Of a stretch of DNA of 64,000 nt, positions 14,943-23,547 are shown piece by piece. The notes below the pieces were generated by a model that did not search any database, was not told the origin of the DNA, and saw only the letters and a list, made by a program, of their open reading frames with translations. The stretch's first letter is position 1. Each line of letters begins with the position of its first letter. Source of the DNA: Acidobacteriota bacterium. Its GTDB lineage: Bacteria > Acidobacteriota > Vicinamibacteria > Vicinamibacterales > UBA2999. The translations under genes and the position numbers were made by a program. Location: the NCBI GenBank assembly GCA_947482665.1, contig CANKJK010000003.1, positions 186,001 to 250,000 of the forward strand, given 5' to 3'.

Positions 14943-15526
14943 GCGGGCGAGCCCCCGCGGCGTCGCCACCACTCGACGGCGGCAAGATTCGGCACCCACG
15001 CCGCCCAGGAGGCAAATCGGTACACCGCTTCGAAGGGGAAGCCAGCGGCCAGTCCGATGGGCAGGAGGATTCTGAGTGTGACCGCGGCGAAGGTCAGGCT
15101 GTAGCTGCGCGTCATCCAGCGCTGGTGCATGTCCACGTCGCCTCGCGTAATGGCCCGCACGGCCATGGCCGTGGTCACCAGCCAGCTGACCGCGAGCAGT
15201 CCGAATCCCCAGTGCGTGATGGCGCCTCCCTCGGACACGCGCGCCATGAAGAGCCCAGCGATGCCTGAGATGAGGACGCTCACCGCGTAGGCCCAGCCGA
15301 GTCGACGGTGCAGTTGGGGCCGTTCGGTGCGGAGGCGCCCGCTGAACTGGAGGGCGCCAGCGGCCAGCGCGAGGGGGCCAGCGAACAGATGCGCCATCGT
15401 CGGGATGCGTAGTGTGGCGAAGCGGTCCACCAGGAATGGTGCGCCGATGCCGGGCGCTGCCAGTGTGGTGAGGCCGTACAGGGCGATGAGGACCGCTGGC
15501 ACGACGAGGAGGGCTGGTGCGCGCAT
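14939..15526 (-). CDS. DUF2306 membrane protein
   Basis: A 195-residue protein with about five predicted transmembrane helices: a first helix in the first 25 residues, then around LFAGPLALAAGAL, YAVSVLISGIAGLFMA, HWGFGLLAVSWLVTTAMAV and near the C-terminus. The conserved pieces QLHRRLGWAY and DVDMHQRWMTRSYSLTFAAV match DUF2306, a family distantly related to cytochrome b-like four-helix membrane proteins with conserved His. Function is unknown. It overlaps the downstream methyltransferase by 4 bp and is probably the first gene of that pair. Confidence 0.82.
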   Translation of the reverse strand: MRAPALLVVPAVLIALYGLTTLAAPGIGAPFLVDRFATLRIPTMAHLFAGPLALAAGALQFSGRLRTERPQLHRRLGWAYAVSVLISGIAGLFMARVSEGGAITHWGFGLLAVSWLVTTAMAVRAITRGDVDMHQRWMTRSYSLTFAAVTLRILLPIGLAAGFPFEAVYRFASWAAWVPNLAAVEWWRRRGGSPA

Positions 15527-15576
15527 AGGCGCCTATTCTCCACGGACTCGGGTCCGCCTTGCTGCCCTCCAGATCC

Positions 15577-17160
15577 GTGACTAGACTCAGACCTTCCGTG
15601 ACTCTGTCCCGACTGCTCCGCGCCGTGCGTCAGGCCGCCATCGTGGCCGCCGTGGTGCTGACTGCGACGGCGGCACCGCGCTCACAGTCCTCGGATACCC
15701 CAGACCCCGCCGTCGTGGCGCGCTTGCAGGAGGAAGGCCTCCAGCGCTCGCGCCTCATGGACACACTGTCCTATCTGACCGACGTGCACGGGTCGCGGCT
15801 GACCAACTCGCCGCAATTCCGGGCGGCCGGTGCGTGGGCGCTGGGCCGGCTGCGCGACTGGCAGCTCTCGGCGGTGCACGCGGAGAGTTTCTCCTTTGGT
15901 CGTGGCTGGTCGAACGAGCGCTTCGTGGCACGCGTGGCGTCGCCGGTGCCGTGGACGATCGTCGGATTCCCGAAGGCGTGGACCCCTGGGGTGGGTCCGA
16001 TGTCGGCGGAGCTGGTCCGCGTCTCGCTCGACACCGAAGAGGATCTGCGAGCCTGGACGGGCAAGCTTCGCAACCGCATCGTCCTCCTGGAACCCGCCAA
16101 GCCGGTGGCGGCGTTCTTTGACCCGCAGGCCACGCGCTTGACGGCAGAGCAGCTCGCCGAGCTGGAGGCGCAGACGCCCCTGGCGCCCGGTGGACCGTAC
16201 CCCTACAACAATGCTGCGAGTGAGTTTGCCCGTCGCCGCACCGACTTCCTCCTGCGCGAGGGCGCGGCCGCCGTCTTCGAGGCTGGCACCGGACGGGGCG
16301 ACCACGGAGCCGTGGCGGTGATGGGTCTGACTGCCGGGCGCGATCCCAAGGCGGGGCCGACCATGCCGCAGCTCGTGCTCGCCAGCGAGCACTACGGCCG
16401 TCTCGTCCGGATGGTGGAGCGTCAGGTGCCGGTGACCGTCTTCCTCGACGTCGAAAACCGCTTTCATGCGGACACGCTTGACGCGCAGAACCTGTTTGCC
16501 GAGATTCCCGGCACCGACCGCAAGGATGAGCTCGTCATGCTGGGCGCGCACTTCGACTCATGGCATGCGGGGACAGGTGCCACCGACAACGCCGCCGGCG
16601 TGGCCGTCATGATGGAGGCCATGCGGATTCTCCGCGCCGTGAACCTGCCGCTGCGCCGAACCGTGCGACTGGCGCTCTGGGGCGGCGAGGAGCAGGGGCT
16701 GCTTGGCTCCACGGCCTTCGTGCGGCAGCACCTCGCGGACCGCGCCACCATGCAGCTGCAGCCCGGTCACGCCACACTGTCCGTCTATTTCAACCACGAC
16801 AACGGCGCGGGCGCCATCCGGGGCGTCTACCTGCAGGGCAATGAGGGTGTGCGGCCGATCTTCCGCCAGTGGATGGCACCCTTCGAGAAATGGGGCGCTG
16901 GCACGACGACCATCCGTCCGACGGGCAGCACCGATCACGCGCCCTTTGACGCGGTCGGGATCCCGGCATTCCAGTTCATTCAGGACCGGCTCGAGTACTT
17001 CACCCAATCGCACCACTCGAACATGGACCTCTACGAGCGCATTCAACCGGACGACGTGAAGCGCAACGCCGTTCTGGTGGCCACCTTCGCCTACATGGCG
17101 GCGAATCGCGACGACCGCTTGCCCCGCAAGGCGCTGCCGGTGGCGCGGGCCGACCGCTGA
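15577..17160 (+). CDS. Secreted M28-family zinc aminopeptidase
   Basis: A signal peptide (RQAAIVAAVVLTATAAPRSQ) precedes a protease-associated-like region and an M28 catalytic domain. Zinc ligands are seen in GAHFDSWHAGTGATDNAAGV (His and Asp), in GGEEQGLLGS (Glu-Glu) and in SHHSNMDLYE (final His). A further Asp is in STDHAPFD. The enzyme should cleave N-terminal residues from peptides outside the cytoplasm. Several starts are possible: TTG 15559, GTG 15577 and GTG 15598. None has a clear ribosome binding site, and all include the signal peptide. It lies between divergent genes and directly upstream of glnS, with a 60-70 bp gap. Confidence 0.9.
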   Translation: MTRLRPSVTLSRLLRAVRQAAIVAAVVLTATAAPRSQSSDTPDPAVVARLQEEGLQRSRLMDTLSYLTDVHGSRLTNSPQFRAAGAWALGRLRDWQLSAVHAESFSFGRGWSNERFVARVASPVPWTIVGFPKAWTPGVGPMSAELVRVSLDTEEDLRAWTGKLRNRIVLLEPAKPVAAFFDPQATRLTAEQLAELEAQTPLAPGGPYPYNNAASEFARRRTDFLLREGAAAVFEAGTGRGDHGAVAVMGLTAGRDPKAGPTMPQLVLASEHYGRLVRMVERQVPVTVFLDVENRFHADTLDAQNLFAEIPGTDRKDELVMLGAHFDSWHAGTGATDNAAGVAVMMEAMRILRAVNLPLRRTVRLALWGGEEQGLLGSTAFVRQHLADRATMQLQPGHATLSVYFNHDNGAGAIRGVYLQGNEGVRPIFRQWMAPFEKWGAGTTTIRPTGSTDHAPFDAVGIPAFQFIQDRLEYFTQSHHSNMDLYERIQPDDVKRNAVLVATFAYMAANRDDRLPRKALPVARADR

Positions 17161-17233
17161 TCCTCCAGGCTGTGTCGGCGAAGATCACGCCCCGGCCGTG
17201 GAATAATAAGAACTTCCTTCTGAATTGAGCCCT

Positions 17234-18925
17234 GTGTCCGACGCCCCGTCTGCGCCATCCGTGGAATCTGCCGCCTCTCTGGACTTCGTCCGGGAGGCCG
17301 TCGCGGAGGACCTGCGCGCGGCCGGCCCCGGGGCCCGCGTCGTCACCCGGTTTCCTCCCGAGCCGAACGGCTACCTCCACATCGGCCACGCCAAGGCCAT
17401 CTGCCTGGACTTCGGCGTTGCCCGCGAGCTGGGCGGCGTGTGCCACCTGCGCCTGGACGACACCAACCCGGTCAAGGAAACCCAGGCGTACGTCGACCAG
17501 ATCATGCGGGACATCCGCTGGCTGGGGTTCGAGTGGGGCGACAAGCTCTTTCACGCCTCTGACTATTTCGAGCAGCTCTATACCTGGGCGCAGCAGCTGA
17601 TCCGGGCCGGCCTGGCCTATGTGGACGAGCTCGACGCTGACCAGATGCGCGACTATCGTGGCACCCTCACCGAGCCCGGCCGCGAGAGCCCGTGGCGGAA
17701 CCGCCCAGCCGAGGAGAGTCTCGATCTGTTCGCGCGGATGCGGGCGGGCGAATTCCCGGACGGCTCGCGGACGCTGCGCGCGAAGATTGATATGGCCTCG
17801 GGCAACATCAACATGCGCGATCCGGTCATGTACCGCATCCGCAAGGCCACGCATCAGCGGACCGGCGACACGTGGTGCATCTATCCGATGTACGACTGGG
17901 CGCATGGGCAGTCGGACTCGATTGAAGGCGTCACGCATTCGCTGTGCACGCTCGAGTACGAGGATCATCGCCCCCTCTACGACTGGTATCTCCAGTCGCT
18001 TGGTATCTATCGGCCCCGGCAGATCGAGTTCGCACGGCTCAATCTGAACTACACCGTGATGAGCAAGCGGAAGCTGCTCGCGCTCGTGGAGGGCCGCCAT
18101 GTCGCGGAGTGGGATGACCCACGCATGCCCACGCTGGCGGGCCTGCGCCGGCGCGGCTACACGCCGGAATCCATCCGCGACTTCTGCGCGCGCGTGGGCG
18201 TGGCGAAGAAGGCAAACGTCATCGACGTCGCGGTGCTCGAGCACGCCGTGCGGGAGGATCTGAACCGTCGCGCGCAGCGTGCGCTGGCCGTGCTGCGCCC
18301 GCTCAAGGTCGTCATCGAGAACTATCCCGAGGGCCAGGTCGAACACCTCACCGCGGTGAACAATCCCGAGGATCCCTCGGCCGGTACGCGCGCGCTGCCC
18401 TTCTCGCGGGAGCTCTTCATCGAGCGCGAAGACTTCATGGAGGAGCCGCCGAAGAAGTTCTTCCGACTCTCGCCTGGCAATGAGGTCCGGCTGCGCTACG
18501 CCTACATCCTGAAGTGCGAGCGCGTCGTGAAGAACGAGGCCGGCGAGGTCGTCGAACTGCGCTGCACGGTTGACCTGGAGTCGCTCTCCGGCGCCACCGC
18601 CCAACGGCGCGTGAAGGGCACGGTTCACTGGGTGTCGGCGGCGCACGCCCGTGACGCCGAATTGCGGCTCTACGATCGCCTGTTTGCCTCCGAATCCCCC
18701 GAAAGCCACGACGACTGGATCGCCGATCTGAACCCGGCATCACTTGAGGTGCTGCAGGGGTGCAAGGTCGAGGCGTCGCTGGCGGCGGCCGAGGCGGGTG
18801 CGGGCTTCCAGTTCGAGCGGCAGGGCTACTTCTGTGCCGACCCAGACTCGACACCCGAAGCGCCGGTCTTCAACCGCACCGTCACGCTCAAGGACGCCTG
18901 GGCCCGGATGCAGGCCCGCGCCTGA
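17234..18925 (+). CDS. glnS: Glutaminyl-tRNA synthetase
   Basis: [20 protein letters not shown] contains the HIGH signature of class I synthetases, and VMSKRK is the KMSKS equivalent. [11 protein letters not shown] and [20 protein letters not shown] are specific to GlnRS/eukaryotic-type GluRS. The two beta-barrel anticodon domains follow ([12 protein letters not shown] and [20 protein letters not shown]-type sequence). It charges tRNA-Gln directly, so the organism does not depend only on the amidotransferase route. TTG at 17225 and GTG at 17234 are both possible starts, and GTG is preferred. It ends about 40 bp from the convergent aminotransferase gene. Confidence 0.96.
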   Translation: MSDAPSAPSVESAASLDFVREAVAEDLRAAGPGARVVTRFPPEPNGYLHIGHAKAICLDFGVARELGGVCHLRLDDTNPVKETQAYVDQIMRDIRWLGFEWGDKLFHASDYFEQLYTWAQQLIRAGLAYVDELDADQMRDYRGTLTEPGRESPWRNRPAEESLDLFARMRAGEFPDGSRTLRAKIDMASGNINMRDPVMYRIRKATHQRTGDTWCIYPMYDWAHGQSDSIEGVTHSLCTLEYEDHRPLYDWYLQSLGIYRPRQIEFARLNLNYTVMSKRKLLALVEGRHVAEWDDPRMPTLAGLRRRGYTPESIRDFCARVGVAKKANVIDVAVLEHAVREDLNRRAQRALAVLRPLKVVIENYPEGQVEHLTAVNNPEDPSAGTRALPFSRELFIEREDFMEEPPKKFFRLSPGNEVRLRYAYILKCERVVKNEAGEVVELRCTVDLESLSGATAQRRVKGTVHWVSAAHARDAELRLYDRLFASESPESHDDWIADLNPASLEVLQGCKVEASLAAAEAGAGFQFERQGYFCADPDSTPEAPVFNRTVTLKDAWARMQARA

Positions 18926-18967
18926 CAGCCGTCGGAGCGAAGGCGCTCGCCCGGACGACTCGGGCCA

Positions 18968-20155
18968 TCAGACCGAAGCGACGGTCAGCAGCCGGTTGAC
19001 CGCCGGCGCGAACGCGCCCACCGGCGGCAGCAGGCTCACCACCACGAAGGCTTCGTGCGCGAAGTCGAAGAAGTACCCCGGGTGGACCAGTACGTGCGCC
19101 TGCTCCAGCAGCGTGAGTACCAACTGCTCTTCGGACTGCGTGGCGGGTACCCGCACAACAGCAGACCAACCGCCCTCCACCGGCAGGACGTCGCAGGCGG
19201 GATACTGCGCCACGGCCAGCTGCAGCGCCGCGAGATTCGCCTCGATGCGCGCCTGAATCTGCGTGCGGACGGCCGCGCCCTCCGCGAGCAGGGCCGACGC
19301 CGCCAACTGCACAGGCGTCGAGACGGAGAGGTAGCTGTCGGCAATGAGCTCAAGGCCGGCCATCGCCCGCCGCACGCACGCCGGATCGCCGCCGAAGACC
19401 ATCCATCCGAGCTTGAGCTGCGGGAGGCCGACGGATTTGGAGAGCCCTCCGAGCGTCACAACGAGCGCTCCCGTGTGACCCTCTGCCCGACAGGCGATGT
19501 CGGTCGTGCAGCCCGGCCGTGGGGATAGCAGGTAGTCCGCGAAGACTTCGTCCACCACCAGCGGCACGCCGGCCTCGGCGGCGAGCGCGATGAGCGCATC
19601 CGCCTCGGTGCCAGCGAGGCATGAGCCGGTCGGGTTGTTCGGTGAGACCGCCACGATCATCCGCGCGCCCGAGGCCAGGCCGCGCCGCACGCTCTCCAGG
19701 TCCACTTCCCAGCGACCGTGGTACGCGAGCGCGTAGGGCTCGATGGCCACCGACTCCAGATGTGCTAGGTGTTCAAAGAGCGGATAGCTGGGCTGCGGCA
19801 CCAGTACGCGGTCGCCCGGATTGCAGAAGAGCTTGAAGAGCCACGAATAGGACTCGCTCGAACTGGCCGAGAGTACGACGCGCGCCGGCTCGATCGCCAC
19901 GCTCCGCCGCCTCGCGTCCAGCGCGACGGCCATCCGTGCCTCGGCCATGCCGAGGGGCTCGGGGGCATAACGCGTCGAGGCCGGCGCGGAGAGGGCTTCC
20001 AACAGGCGCGCGGGATAGTCCAGGTCGACGCGGGTCGGATTGGACTCGGTCAGATCCACGACAGACACGCCTGCGGCCAGCAGCCGGTCGAGGAGCTGGG
20101 TGATGGCGTTCGTCTCTCCGTGAGGAGGCAGCCGGTCAGAGAGGCGCACGCTCAC
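18968..20155 (-). CDS. Pyridoxal-phosphate aminotransferase (class I/II)
   Basis: SPNNPTGS, VDEVFADYLL and LGGLSKSVGLPQLKLGW (Schiff-base Lys in the SKS region) place this 395-residue protein in fold-type I aminotransferases, close to aspartate/tyrosine and MalY-like groups. The acceptor and donor are not evident. The motif VVDLTESNPTRVDL near the N-terminus is typical of the family. Its GTG start overlaps by 4 bp the TGA of the M49 peptidase gene, which itself overlaps the nuclease gene. All three are therefore likely translated from one message. A role in recycling amino acids freed by the peptidase is a reasonable guess from the operon. Confidence 0.88.
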   Translation of the reverse strand: MSVRLSDRLPPHGETNAITQLLDRLLAAGVSVVDLTESNPTRVDLDYPARLLEALSAPASTRYAPEPLGMAEARMAVALDARRRSVAIEPARVVLSASSSESYSWLFKLFCNPGDRVLVPQPSYPLFEHLAHLESVAIEPYALAYHGRWEVDLESVRRGLASGARMIVAVSPNNPTGSCLAGTEADALIALAAEAGVPLVVDEVFADYLLSPRPGCTTDIACRAEGHTGALVVTLGGLSKSVGLPQLKLGWMVFGGDPACVRRAMAGLELIADSYLSVSTPVQLAASALLAEGAAVRTQIQARIEANLAALQLAVAQYPACDVLPVEGGWSAVVRVPATQSEEQLVLTLLEQAHVLVHPGYFFDFAHEAFVVVSLLPPVGAFAPAVNRLLTVASV

Positions 20156-22113
20156 GCTTGCAGCGCCAGACCGTCAGCGGCCCGCGTGTCCGCGGTGAGC
20201 GCCGAGTATTCGAGCATCTGCGCGGCCAGATCCTGCGGATAGCTCACGGTCACATCGATGATGCGGCCAGTCGCGTCGCGCACCGGGTCGAGCCGTGGCA
20301 TCACGAAGCCCGTGTAGACGGGGATATTGAACGGCGCCACGCGGCGCCGGACCTCGTCGCGCAACGAGACATTCACCCTCGTGCCGTACGTCTCGAGCAG
20401 GGCACAGGCGGCGGCGTACTCGCCCGTGCTCTTGATGCGCTGCACCTCGGCCAGGAGGCGTGCGCAACCCAGGCGGAAGGCCTCGACATCCGCCACGATG
20501 AAGAACGTACAACCGTCGCGCACGCGGGTCTCGATCGCCTCGGTGTGCGCCTGGAGCCAGTGCACGATGAGCTGCCGGTTCCGGAAGTGGTCCTCCTCGA
20601 TGACCGTGGCGTCCCCGACTCTCCGCAGTTGGACGATGGCGTTGCGAGCGCACGACTCATAGGCGGCACGCACGAGCGCGGGCTGGTCGGTCGCATTCAC
20701 GACGCCGAGCTCCACCATGATCGGGTCCGCGATGAAATACAGCGCCACGAGGTCCGCCCGCGCTTCCTCCAGCGCGGAGTGGTGCTCCTTGAGCAGCGCC
20801 TGGGGCGGCGCGTCGACGCCCTCCGCCATCCGACCAGACCCATGGCCGACGACCTCGTGCAGGTCGGTCGTCACGTCGCTGGCCAGCGCGCTCCACGTGC
20901 GCGCTCGCGCCAGCTCGTCGGCGTCCCAGCAGAACTCGGTCTTGAGGGCGTCGTGCTGGGAGCGTTCGTACGCAGCGGTGATGTTCGAGAGTGCCACCGA
21001 CTTGCTGCCATATTGCTCGCGCACGGACTGCTCGTTGGGCAGGTTGATGCCAATCGGCGTCACCGGGCCGGATTCACCGGTCTCGATCAGCACCTCGATG
21101 GCGCGAGCCGTCACACCCATCACGGAGCGCTTCCGGAACGCGGGGTCCCACGGCATGCGGTCTTCGAACCACTGGGCTCGGGCCGCGATCTCGGCGATGC
21201 GGGCGGTCTTCTCCATATCGACGGCGTAGACGAGCGCCTCCCATCCACCCTTGATGCCGCGCGCATCCATGTAGACCTCGATGAAGCCGTTGATCGTATC
21301 GACGACGGCTTCCTGGTCCCGGACCCAGGCAATGTCGTAGTGCTCGCGGTCGGCCGTCTCGCCGGTCGTGTAGAACCGGATGAGCGCCGCCAGTGCCTCC
21401 GAGGTAGCAATGGGCGCCACGGCCTGGGCATCGGAGAGATGTTCGACGATGCGGCTGATGGCCGCCCCATACCGCCCCCCAATGCGGTAGACCTCCTCGA
21501 CTGGGCCCTCTGATCCCGCGACGAGGCGCGAGTTCAGGGGATGGTGTTCGTCGAATCCGTCCAGGTCCGCGAGCCGCAGTCCTGCGTACAGGTTGTTCGA
21601 GCTGGCCTGCAGGATGTCCTGACCCTCGGGGGGCGCCTTGCAGGTCACAGCCGGTTCGAATGCCTCGTCGAAGAAGCACGGCGCCAGGCGGCGCACGACG
21701 TCTCCGGCTGATTCACCGGGATAGATCGTCGGCGTGGCGCCCAGGGCCAGGGCACTCGCCAGCGCGGCGGTGAGCGCCTCGGGCGTCAGGCGGAGCGTGA
21801 ACTTCTGCGCGGTCAGGTTCTGGTACGGGCCGCAGTTCACCCAGAACAGCTTCGTGTACCGCTGGATCTCGGCGAGCGTTGCAGGAGCGACGCCCTCCGG
21901 GTGCGTAAGGATAGCCTCGAGCACCTCGCGCATGGCGAGGCTGTGGCGGTACCGCTGGTCGTAGTAGATGTCGCGTCCGGCAATGGCAGCCAGGTAGAGG
22001 TGCCAGGCAAGCACCTTCTGCTCATGCGTCAAGCGCGCGAATCCGTCGGCGTACACCTGCACGACCGCCGCGTCATCGACCTGCTCCAGCAGGTACCGCC
22101 GCTCGGCTGTCAC
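20152..22113 (-). CDS. Peptidase family M49 (dipeptidyl-peptidase III-like)
   Basis: The 653-residue protein has no signal peptide. Zinc binding is indicated by HEVVGH at residues 419-424 (the M49 HExxGH motif) and EEARAD at 449-454 (the family's EExxAE-type third ligand segment). The N-terminal part contains KLFWVNCGPYQNLTAQKF, a substrate-groove segment seen in related bacterial members. DPP III enzymes remove dipeptides from the N-terminus of short peptides in the cytoplasm. The final residue of the second motif is Asp rather than the usual Glu, which is worth testing. It overlaps neighbours by GTGA on both sides. Confidence 0.85.
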   Translation of the reverse strand: MTAERRYLLEQVDDAAVVQVYADGFARLTHEQKVLAWHLYLAAIAGRDIYYDQRYRHSLAMREVLEAILTHPEGVAPATLAEIQRYTKLFWVNCGPYQNLTAQKFTLRLTPEALTAALASALALGATPTIYPGESAGDVVRRLAPCFFDEAFEPAVTCKAPPEGQDILQASSNNLYAGLRLADLDGFDEHHPLNSRLVAGSEGPVEEVYRIGGRYGAAISRIVEHLSDAQAVAPIATSEALAALIRFYTTGETADREHYDIAWVRDQEAVVDTINGFIEVYMDARGIKGGWEALVYAVDMEKTARIAEIAARAQWFEDRMPWDPAFRKRSVMGVTARAIEVLIETGESGPVTPIGINLPNEQSVREQYGSKSVALSNITAAYERSQHDALKTEFCWDADELARARTWSALASDVTTDLHEVVGHGSGRMAEGVDAPPQALLKEHHSALEEARADLVALYFIADPIMVELGVVNATDQPALVRAAYESCARNAIVQLRRVGDATVIEEDHFRNRQLIVHWLQAHTEAIETRVRDGCTFFIVADVEAFRLGCARLLAEVQRIKSTGEYAAACALLETYGTRVNVSLRDEVRRRVAPFNIPVYTGFVMPRLDPVRDATGRIIDVTVSYPQDLAAQMLEYSALTADTRAADGLALQA

Positions 22114-23489
22114 GCGAGCGCGACCGTGTCCCCGTGCGACGGGGCCTGTACGGGCCAGCCGAACTCCTCGTGGATGCGCACCTTGAGCGCATCCATCGGT
22201 CCGGGTTCACCGTGGACGAGGAAGAGCTGCTTCGGAGGCGCCGTGACCGTGTGCAGCCAGCGGAGAATCTCGCCGCGGTCCGCGTGCGCGGACATCGAAT
22301 CAATCTTGGCGATGTGCGCCCGCACCGGAATCACCTGCCCGTGGATCTTCACGGTCGGCGCCCCGTCGATGAGATCGCGCCCACGTGTGCCGCCGGCCTG
22401 ATAGCCGACGAAGAGCACCGTGTCACGCGTGTCGGGCAGCGACGCTTTCAGGTGATGCAGCACGCGGCCACCGGTGGCCATGCCGCTCGACGAGATGATG
22501 ATGGATACACCCTGATCCGCCGTCAGCGCCTTGGACTGCTCCGGCGTCGAGATGACCCGGAAGTGCGTCGTGGCGAAGGCGCTCACGTCGCGGGAGGCGG
22601 GCCGCATATCCGGGTCGAGCTCGTGGGACCGCGCGGCGTAGAAGGCCAGCGCCTCGGCTGCCATCGGGCTGTCCACGTAAACCGGTACGACCGGAATCTT
22701 CTTGGCCGCCTCGAGGTGGCGGATCCAGTAGAGCAGCTCCTCGACGCGCCCGATCGCGAAGGCCGGAATCACCACACGCCCGCCGCGGGCGACCGTGTCC
22801 TTGATCACCGAGGCCAGCCGGGCGCCGTTGTCGTCCTCCTCATGGTCGCGGTCGCCGTAGGTGGACTCGACGAGCATGATGTCCGCCTCTGGGGGTGGCA
22901 CCGGGTCGGGGAGCACCGGGCGGCCGTAGCGCCCGAGGTCGCCGCCGAAGAGGATGCGCGGGCCGCCCTCGAGCGTCATCAGCACGAAGCTCGAGCCCAG
23001 GAGGTGACCCGCCTGGTGGAACTGAATCGTGACGCCCCTCGCAATCTCGAGCGGCCGCCCGTAGCCGTGCGGGTGGAACTGCCCCAGCGCCCGGTAGGCG
23101 TCCGCCTCGGAGTAAAGGGGAAGGGCGGGGCTGTGCTTCGAGTAGCCGTGCCGGTTGGCCTGCCGGGCGTCCTCTTCCTGGATCCGGGCCGAGTCCGGCA
23201 GGACCAGTTTTGCCAGGTCGCCCGTTCCAGGCGTGGCGAAGACCCGCCCGCGGAAGCCCTGCGCGACCAGTCTGGGCAGGAACCCGATGTGGTCCAGATG
23301 CGCGTGCGTCAGCACGACGGCGTCAATGGAGCGTGGGGGCACAGGGAAGTCGTCCCAGTTGCGAAGCCGGTGCTCCTTCGCCCCCTGGAACATCCCGGCA
23401 TCCACCAGCACGCGGATCCCGTTGTGCTCCACCAAATACTTCGAACCGGTCACCGTCCGGGCGGCTCCGAGAAATGTGAGTGTGGTCAC
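22110..23489 (-). CDS. MBL-fold beta-CASP ribonuclease-like protein
   Basis: TFLGAARTVTGSKYLV opens the metallo-beta-lactamase fold. The zinc motif THAHLDHIGF (H62, H64, D66, H67) and the later GHLLGSS, GDLGRYG and STYGDRDHE are all present. The beta-CASP insert contains IPAFAIGRVEELLYWIRHLE and IISSSGMATGGRVLHHL. The C-terminal RMMBL-like segment has SMSAHADRGEIL and VHGEPGPMDALK. This is the CPSF73/YbcI-like layout of RNA-processing nucleases. I use the GTG at 23489; the open frame continues to 23525 without homology. It is the first gene of a three-gene overlapping operon with the M49 peptidase and an aminotransferase. That is an odd mix of RNA and peptide processing. Confidence 0.9.
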   Translation of the reverse strand: MTTLTFLGAARTVTGSKYLVEHNGIRVLVDAGMFQGAKEHRLRNWDDFPVPPRSIDAVVLTHAHLDHIGFLPRLVAQGFRGRVFATPGTGDLAKLVLPDSARIQEEDARQANRHGYSKHSPALPLYSEADAYRALGQFHPHGYGRPLEIARGVTIQFHQAGHLLGSSFVLMTLEGGPRILFGGDLGRYGRPVLPDPVPPPEADIMLVESTYGDRDHEEDDNGARLASVIKDTVARGGRVVIPAFAIGRVEELLYWIRHLEAAKKIPVVPVYVDSPMAAEALAFYAARSHELDPDMRPASRDVSAFATTHFRVISTPEQSKALTADQGVSIIISSSGMATGGRVLHHLKASLPDTRDTVLFVGYQAGGTRGRDLIDGAPTVKIHGQVIPVRAHIAKIDSMSAHADRGEILRWLHTVTAPPKQLFLVHGEPGPMDALKVRIHEEFGWPVQAPSHGDTVALA

Positions 23490-23547
23490 GGAGCGATTCT
23501 CGCACCGAGGCGGGCCGCGAGCCACCCGCCTTTGTTACAGTTTGCCG

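Noticed and set aside
23155-23547. Upstream extension of the DPP-IV frame
   Set aside because: It is antisense to the nuclease gene and not DPP-IV-like; the signal peptide begins at 23548.
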